In this document: positions 57,601 to 64,000 of the stretch, piece by piece
Layout: every line of letters begins with the position of its first letter
Position numbering within the stretch: position 1 is the stretch's first letter
The notes under the pieces: generated by a model
Told to the model about the DNA's origin: nothing
What the model saw: only the letters and a program-made list of their open reading frames with translations
Databases searched by the model: none
Position numbers and translations under genes: made by a program
NCBI GenBank assembly: GCA_947044405.1
Contig: CAMRHE010000458.1
Location: forward strand, 1,337,271 to 1,401,270
DNA: 64,000 nucleotides
Origin: Leptodactylus fallax
Taxonomy: Eukaryota; Chordata; Amphibia; Anura; Leptodactylidae
Reading direction: 5' to 3'

Positions 57601-59572
57601 AATGATATATCAATCAGCTGAACGCCTGCTTTTTGATATGATACCTACAGATTTGACGGTCTTCCTGACCATTAGTTTAGTGCATCTGTGGCATCCCAGA
57701 GCTGGCTATGGCTGGGCTGAGGATGATCTCTGTGCATTGTATTATTTCCTGTTGCTTCATAGCCTGTGTGACATAGCAGGGGGTCCTGAGTCTCACACAA
57801 CACAGCGCCACCTAGTGAGCCTCACACATGCATTACACCTCCCATAGGATTGAATAGTAACCAAATGTCCAATGGGAGGACATCGCCTTGGAAAAGGGGA
57901 GGAGTCAGCTGATCACTGGGTCCCCATGGTAACACCCCTGCAGGAAGGTCCTGCGTGTGAGGAGTTAGAAGTGTGGAGTGTTAGGAGGAGGAGGTGAGGA
58001 GATAAGTGTGATGTCCTGTGAAGAAAGCAGTGAGTTTAGTGCAGGAATCTCAAGTCCTAGACAGGCCCAGGAAGGATGGAGAGCTGACATACTCCAGCTA
58101 TTCACAAGATCCTGTCCCCTGTCTGCCTAGCCATCGCCCTGAAGGAAGTCAAGCATCATTATCTTGTCAGCATGAGACTGTGGAGAGAACATTCTGGAAC
58201 ACGGGCTCCATAGCCAGTATCACAGGATCCAGGGGCCAAGGCCAGACCTGTGGAATATCCTGCCACCCTGACTATTGCACCCCGAAACTCTGAGCTATCA
58301 GGACCACATAACGTGAGTGGGGAATATTATGTACTAGTATCATGGTGGGCATCCTCCTATGAGCCAAATAGGAGCCCAGACGCACCTTAGGGCTGTAACA
58401 CTGAAGTATAAGGGGCTAGGAACACCTTTCATCAAGTCTACCCTGCACCCCAGGACTTTGCTGTGTCACCAGGCTTACCCCGTTGTTTTGTATTGAAGAA
58501 ACTGTTTAAGCATTAGTGCCTCCACACCCATGGAAGTAAAAGTTCAACTTTACAACCGTTTCTGTGTCTGACTCTGTACCGACAACATCAGGGTGCCCCA
58601 AACACCACCAGTCGGCACAGTATAGGGGAAGCGCCCCGGGGGAACAATCACCACCAACATTTGTGCAGCCCCCTCATCACCGGTACCAGTGGTGGTAACG
58701 TGGGACAGCACCAGCGCTGCGCCCTCGTGCCCAGAGACCGTGACAAGTCTGCGCTGTTTGCACCCCACAATCCCAACTGCAGCGTTACCTTCCATCTGGT
58801 CACCGCAAGAAAAACTGGCGTCACGAACAGGATACGGGTGTGTGCCATTTTGAGAAAGTCGCCACGAAAAGTGCGCCAAATTGTCTCCAGAGCATCGGTC
58901 TTTATTGTGGACTTTGCTAAGATCAAGTTTATTCCCTGAGAGTGCTTGCCACAAAGAGGGGGGAGCCCTATACCCCTGAAGTAAGCCCTAAAGACTGTCC
59001 TCTCAGTGTGTTACAGCCCTGGAAGAGTTAAAACGCCCAGGACTTGTTTGCTGCGCCACATCGCTGTGTAAGAACGCCCACAAAGGGTTAACTGTACCTT
59101 GCAAAAGTGCGGGAGATTTTTAGCACTGCCCATGAGGCCAAGAGACCCATCTGCTGCCATCTTAGGAGAGCCCAGAATGCTGAGCGCAATGCTCCAGTGC
59201 ACCCATACAAGAAAGTGAAAGGCGAACGTGCCAGCGCCATTTCTGACTCTCCGGTGCCGCATCACCGTCCCTGCTGTGCACCGCTGATCTCTGGTCCACG
59301 CTGCAGTTGCTGTCAGTGAGTACTGTGCCTCCCTGTACTTGTCTTCAGTCCTCCCACGGCCCCAGCGAGTGTTTTCCGTGTACAGTGTCCGTGGGGAGTG
59401 CCACCATTAAAGAGGGGGAGCACACCGTTAGCCTGCATCACAGTGACTCTGTTAATAGCTACAGCATTCTTAAAGGGACAGCATTTCAAGTTGTAGTCTC
59501 CATTTCCTGCCAGCAAGCAGTTGAGTTTCTTAAAGAGACGGCGACCTAATTTCAGTCATACCTGCAAACAAC
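57601..59572 (+). other. Probable 5' LTR and leader of the Gypsy element (boundaries not determined)
   Basis: GC-richer non-coding block directly upstream of gag. TGGCGTCACGAACAGGAT at 58816-58833 starts with TGG, as a tRNA primer-binding site would, eight bases after a CA (58806-58807). If it is the primer site, the LTR ends near 58807. The 3' LTR lies beyond the window, so the LTR cannot be confirmed by comparison. Confidence 0.4.
58816..58833 (+). promoter_or_regulatory. Candidate primer-binding site
   Basis: 18 bases beginning TGG, located between the suspected LTR and gag. Its complement does not place a TTC loop where a standard tRNA 3' end would, so the primer tRNA is not identified. 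Confidence 0.35.
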
Positions 59573-60661
59573 ATGACTGAGCAAAGTGACATTGTGCCAT
59601 CTGTTTCTAGTGATCCAGCAGTGCCCATGGTGAGCAGCCTACCATTCTCCATGCCATTTTACCCTGGCGCACCATGGCTGCCGCGCTACAAAGGGGAGGC
59701 GCATACCCTAAGGGAGTTTCGTGAGAAGATGCTGTCTCTCTTCCAGTTCTATCCTCTGAATACAGAACAGCAGATACAGATCCTCCTGGGCCAGCTTGAG
59801 GGTGCTGCAGCTAGGGAGGTCAAATCCTGGCCGGCCTCTGACAAAAGAACCCCTGGGCAAATTCTGGACAAACTCCAGGTGAACTTTGAGGTGCGATCTG
59901 TCTCCGAGGTAAAGATGCGCTTCTTTTCCAGACGACAACTACCTGGTGAGACCCTGCGGGACTATGCTTTATCCCTCCAAGAGGCGTTCAGAGCTGTGGT
60001 GCAAGTGGATCCACGTGAAAATGTGGACTCTGATAAAATCTTGCTTGACCGCTTCATAGAAGGGGCGGGTACCACATTGCTCCAGAGTCAGTTGCGAATG
60101 CTTGCTGCACAACATCCCAGCATCACGTTTGCTGACTTCAAGGCCCTTGCCATCCAGGTCTTGAGACAGGAGCAGCCCCAGCCGAGCCCAGTCATCTGTG
60201 CTCCCTCACCTGGACCCTCAACAAGCATTGCTCCAGTTGTCCTGCCACTACCTCTGGGTACCTCACCTGCTGCCCAAACTGCGCAGACTACACCAGCAGA
60301 CTCCAGAGATGACCTTCTGGCCCGAGTGGATCATCTGACCCGTGCCATGGAACAGATCACTGTCCGTCTAGATCGTCTGACCCAGCCGTCTTCATCGTCC
60401 AGTGATCCTTTGCGAAGTCTCAACATCTCACCTGAGTCGCCACCCAGACGTCCGTCTTCAGTGAAACCTCCGCAGAGTAAGAGGCCATACTGTACCTATT
60501 GCCATAGATATGGACACACCAGGCCTCAGTGTTTTCAGTTAAACGGGCCACCCCCGAGGCAGCGGGCCGCCCCTCGGGAGAAAAGAAGAAGGGCCCAGGT
60601 GAATCTTCAGTGCCATTGTCAAGCTTCGTCTCAGCCTGCCCACACATCACAATCCGGGTGA
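59573..60661 (+). CDS. Ty3/Gypsy gag polyprotein (intact ORF)
   Basis: 362 codons from ATG. The first ~50 residues are Pro/Ser-rich. A helical capsid-like retrotransposon gag domain follows at about residues 36-200 (PWLPRYKGEAHTLREFREKM, LLGQLEGAAAREVKSW, ..VKMRFFSRRQLPGETLRDYA). A Pro-rich spacer and a coiled-coil-prone stretch (LLARVDHLTRAMEQITVRL, ~residue 245) come next. A CCHC zinc knuckle CTYCHRYGHTRPQC (~residues 306-319) would bind RNA. The frame overlaps the protease frame by about 130 bases in the -1 register, so pro-pol could be made by -1 frameshifting. It is intact, unlike pol, and could be expressed, but that is inference. Confidence 0.9.
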   Translation: MTEQSDIVPSVSSDPAVPMVSSLPFSMPFYPGAPWLPRYKGEAHTLREFREKMLSLFQFYPLNTEQQIQILLGQLEGAAAREVKSWPASDKRTPGQILDKLQVNFEVRSVSEVKMRFFSRRQLPGETLRDYALSLQEAFRAVVQVDPRENVDSDKILLDRFIEGAGTTLLQSQLRMLAAQHPSITFADFKALAIQVLRQEQPQPSPVICAPSPGPSTSIAPVVLPLPLGTSPAAQTAQTTPADSRDDLLARVDHLTRAMEQITVRLDRLTQPSSSSSDPLRSLNISPESPPRRPSSVKPPQSKRPYCTYCHRYGHTRPQCFQLNGPPPRQRAAPREKRRRAQVNLQCHCQASSQPAHTSQSG

Positions 60662-61080
60662 ACGGCGTCCCTCTGACAGCGTTGGTGGACACTGGATCTC
60701 AGGTAACAACCCTGCGCAAGCAGGTGTTCCTTGAACATTGGGACTTAGGTGTGTTGAATAGAACACCTGACACATGGATAAATCTGTGTGCCAGCAATGG
60801 ACAGCCCATACCACAGCAGGGTTATTGGGAACCCACTATCCAGATTGGGGACTTGAAACTGCCTAGACAGGGTGTAATTGTCACTGATGTAGAGGATGAT
60901 AGGTTTGCAGTTGTAATATTAGGCATGAATGTTTTACGCCATTGCTTTGCAGAAGTGTTGGATGCCTTGCATGCCTCTCTCCTTACAGCTTCTCCCAGTG
61001 ACCAGCAGACCATTCAGCGGGCCATTCGTGTACTCAATGCCCAGCACAAGTTCGCCAACAAACAAGGGGAAATTGGTTGA
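60529..61080 (+). pseudogene. Gypsy protease domain, followed by in-frame stop
   Basis: Continues gag in the -1 frame. The retropepsin active site is ALVDTGSQVTTLR (at about 60681) and the second conserved hydrophobic-Gly block is AVVILGMNVLRHC (~60909). The protease would cleave the gag-pol polyprotein as a dimer. A TGA at 61078-61080 ends the frame after KQGEIG, although the same frame continues open into RT, so this is probably a point mutation and pol is separated from protease. Confidence 0.88.
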
Positions 61081-62792
61081 GTCCGGATCCAAGATACCCG
61101 TCCAGTAACCCTACAGCCTGGAACAGAAACTATGGTGTGGTGCCGTGCCCGTCCGGGCATAGAAAATCAGGACTACGAGGCCTTGCTACAACCCATACAG
61201 GTAGATGGCCAACCACTTGTCATGACTGCCCGCAGCCTTGTCACAGTTTCCAATGGACGTGTTCCTGTCCGCTTAGTCAACTTGGGCGATGCTCCCGTGA
61301 ACCTCCACAAGTTCCACTCTGTGGCCCTGCTACACCGGTTAGCACCAGAAGACATTCTCTCTGGTGATTCTACCGCCACACAGCGTTCCACCCAAGCTGC
61401 TGAGAACATTCAGAATGGAGCCATGAAGTCCTGGTGGGATGAATTGCACGTGGGAGACGCCAATACCCCTATAGAGCACATCAATGGGGTTCGCAATGTG
61501 GCCAAGCGTTACCAACAGGCATTCAGCAAACACCCATTGGACTTTGGTAAGACCACGACCATACAACATCGCATTCTGACTGGCGACCACCATCCAATCA
61601 AGGAGCCTCACCGTCCAATACCACCAACGATGTACCAACCGGTGAAAAAGTTGATCCAAGAGATGCGAGATGCTGATGTCATCCGGGAGAGTAACAGCCC
61701 CTGGGCAGCCCCGCTAGTCCTTGTCAAGAAGAAAGACGGAACCCTACGATTTTGTGTGGACTATCATAAACTCAACAACGTCACGCACAAAGACGCATAC
61801 CCATTGCCGCGGATTGAGGAATCTCTAACGGCTTTGGGATCAGCTACCTGTTTCTCGACCCTGGACTTAACCAGTGGATACTGGCAAGTCCCTATGGCGC
61901 CTAAAGATCGTGAAAAGACTGCGTTTACGACCCCGATGGGACTCTTTGAATTCAATAGTATGCCATTTGGGCTATGTAATGCCCCAGCCACATTCCAACG
62001 GCTTATGGAGAGGTGCCTCGGCCATGAGAATTTCCAGAGTGTGCTACTGTACCTGGACGATGTTATTGTATTCTCCCCGGACATACCAAGAACACCTTCG
62101 TCACCTGTCCGAGGTATTCAAGGTACTTATACAGCACGGCCTAAAGGTGAAGCCCTCCAAGTGCTACCTGTTGAAACCCCAAGTTCACTACCTTGGGCAT
62201 GTCGTGAGCGCACAAGGCGTCCAACCTGATCCTGAAAAGATCACTGCAGTCCAGAACTGGCGAAGACCAACTACCGTCAAAGAAGTCCGAAGCTTCCTTG
62301 GATTCGCAGGTTACTACCGGCATTTCATACCACACTTCGCCCAAGTAGCCGAGCCTCTGAACGAGTTGTTGCGCGGTTGTTCCAAAAAAAAACTACAACC
62401 GAAAGCTTCCGGTAGACTGGACAGCGCGTCAAGAGGAAGCCTTTCAAGCGCTTAAAGCACTTCTGACGCAACCACCAATTCTAGCCTATCCCGACTACAG
62501 TCAGCCATTCTGCTTGTACACAGATGCAAGTCACCAAGGTTTTGGTGCAGTGTTGTCCCAGGTTCAGGACAACAAAGAGCGAGTCATCGCCTACGCCAGC
62601 AGGAGTCTGAGAGGCGCGGAGAAGAACGACCAGAACTATAGTTCTTTCAAACCCGAACTTCTGGAGCTTGTCTGGGCCGTGACAGAGAAGTTTAAAGACT
62701 ACCTGGCTGCCACACCCTTTACCGTGTACACAGATAACAATCCGTTGGCGCATCTGGACACTGCTCGACTGGGAGCCCTTGAACAACGGTGA
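61081..62792 (+). pseudogene. Gypsy reverse transcriptase and RNase H, two frameshifts
   Basis: RT motifs: ADVIRESNSPWAAPLVLVKK, DGTLRFCVDYHKLNNVT, CFSTLDLTSGYWQVPM (catalytic Asp), FGLCNAPATFQRLM and VLLYLDDVIVFSP (YLDD) at about 62038-62080. A one-base change just after, near 62085, moves the frame to YQEHLRHLSEVF and SFLGFAGYYRHFI. A second shift lies in a run of about nine A at 62382-62391. The RNase H part then reads CLYTDASHQGFGAVLSQ and AYASRSLRGAEKN, with the tether NPLAHL. A TGA at 62790-62792, probably a mutated Trp codon, interrupts it. Confidence 0.9.
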
Positions 62793-64000
62793 GCCTCAAG
62801 ACTTGCGAATTACAAGTTCTCTGTCAAGTATCGCAGTGGCAAGTCCAACGCTAACGCTGATGCACTCTCAAGGTTGCCTGTGGGAGAAGAACCACCCCGA
62901 GAAGACATCTGGGAAGAGGTGGAGATGCCACCATTTTACAACAAGTTTGCCCAACAGGTTGCTATTGGTGTCCCTGTAGAAGGAGAATCTCTGGCGAAAA
63001 CAGCTGCCGAATCCCTCCAGGAGCCATCTCTGTGGAAAACGTTCCAAGAAGAGAGCAGAGTTTTAGGAGAATTGTCAGATTTCCTGCTTACAGGAATAAT
63101 ACCAACCCGTGTAAAGAGAGGTCTTCATGACGTGGAATTAAAACGCCTTTGGCGACAGAGGAAGCGCCTGTTTGTCCAACGAGGCCTTCTACTTAGAAAC
63201 ACTCTTGATCCTGTCACAGGTGAAAGGCTTCATCAGATCCTCGTACCAAGAAGAGACGCACAGATGATACTTGAGGCGTATCATGACAGATCCGATCACT
63301 TCGGGGTACAAAAGACCGAAGCTACCATCCGTCGTCGCTTCTATTGGGTTGGGATGAGGAGTGACATTGAGAGTTGGTGCCGAGAGTGTCCCGCCTGTAG
63401 TATCACCAAGGAAGGTCGAAGAGATCAGAAGGCCCCTCTACATCCAATTAAGACTCAAAAGCCATGTGAAATTGTTGCTCTGGACCATGTGAAGTTGGGT
63501 CCCACACGTTCCGGCTACAGCTACGCTCTGACAATGGTGGATCATTACTCCAAGTTCCTTGTCATCGTGCCTGTCAGAGATCTTACAGCAAGAACTACGG
63601 CTGAGACCTTCTACGCAGAGTTTGTCCGCCATTACGGTTGTCCTGAGCATATCCTCACCGACCGTGGATCGGCGTTTGAATCCCAATTGTTCCGTGAGCT
63701 GTGTCAGTTCCAAGACTGCAAGAAGTTGCGAACCACATTGTATCAGCCTCAAGGGAATGGTATGTGCGAGAAGGCAAATCAAGTGATCATCGGCATGCTA
63801 AGAACAGCCGCAGTTACACCTGGTGTTGAGTGGCCTGAGCGTATCAAGGACTTGGCCTATATTTACAACAACACACCCCAAACATCTACGGGATACACAC
63901 CATTTTATCTAATGTTTGGAAGACAAGGTCAACTTCCTTCAGACTTAACCCTTGGTGTGAAGGTCCCTGACACCATCAATCCACTACCCATAACAGAGTG
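62793..64000 (+). CDS. Gypsy integrase region, open to window edge (partial)
   Basis: 402 codons with no stop, same frame as the RNase H part. The connection region (..KSNANADALSRLP) leads to the zinc-binding H-H-C-C motif (YHDRSDHFG ... WCRECPAC, about 63284-63400). The catalytic core has Asp in ALDHVKLG (~63480), Asp in ILTDRGSAFES (~63660) and Glu in GNGMCEKANQ (~63768); the second Asp and Glu are 35 residues apart, the normal D,D35E spacing. It would insert the element's DNA into the genome. The 3' end and 3' LTR lie outside the window. Confidence 0.88.

Overview
The window looks like intergenic, transposon-packed nuclear DNA of a vertebrate, most likely a frog or other amphibian. The inference rests on the mix of elements: several Tc1 families and a mariner; GIY-YIG Penelope-like elements (PLEs) of Neptune type; L1/Tx1-type and L2-type LINEs; a chordate Ty3/Gypsy element; hAT, Harbinger-like (TTA/TAA) and TTAA-type non-autonomous elements; and AT-rich spacer with microsatellites. 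I found no host protein-coding exon, tRNA or rRNA gene. The only intact long reading frame is the Gypsy gag; the other coding sequences are broken transposon genes.

Layout. 0-7.4 kb: an internally deleted Tc1 (165-1173), a small MITE, a degenerate minisatellite and a longer Tc1 (4984-6528) with a broken transposase. 7.6-9.7 kb: a possible endogenous-retrovirus remnant on the minus strand and an old Tc1 carrying a TTAA MITE. 11.6-20.1 kb: a nested complex. A mariner transposase pseudogene is split by an 8,065-bp hAT-like element (11752-19816, 8-bp duplication). That element contains a Penelope-like retroelement (about 12.4-18.0 kb) with roughly 895-bp terminal arms in inverted orientation, each carrying a hammerhead-ribozyme-like core. 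20.8-24.1 kb: an old Tc1, a hAT-like element and a Harbinger-like MITE. 25-30 kb: a minus-strand Tc1, a 5'-truncated minus-strand PLE, then an L2-type LINE ending in (ATT)n. 31-34.2 kb: a deleted Tc1, a 906-bp TTAA element and a Harbinger-like MITE. 34.4-40.2 kb: a full-length L1/Tx1-type LINE with a perfect 16-bp target duplication but dead ORFs. 40.9-41.4 kb: a second LINE tail. 43-47.2 kb: a second, inverted copy of the 5-kb Tc1 family, then another Tc1 remnant into which a 2,405-bp PLE-derived palindrome (44700-47104) is inserted between 16-bp repeats. 47.8-50 kb: an inverted second copy of the 33.5-kb MITE, a tandem repeat and a possible LTR. 50.8-55.1 kb: a 4,293-bp hAT-bracketed cluster of MITEs. 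57.6-64 kb: a Ty3/Gypsy element (leader, gag, protease, RT, RNase H, integrase) running off the right edge.

The elements do not form a host pathway; the logic is parasitic and nested. Most elements are non-autonomous or broken and would depend on transposases or reverse transcriptases made elsewhere. The observations most worth following are the two PLE-type inverted-arm structures with paired ribozyme-like motifs, the precisely datable nesting (mariner, then hAT, then PLE), and recurrent side-by-side insertions of TTAA elements sharing one target site.
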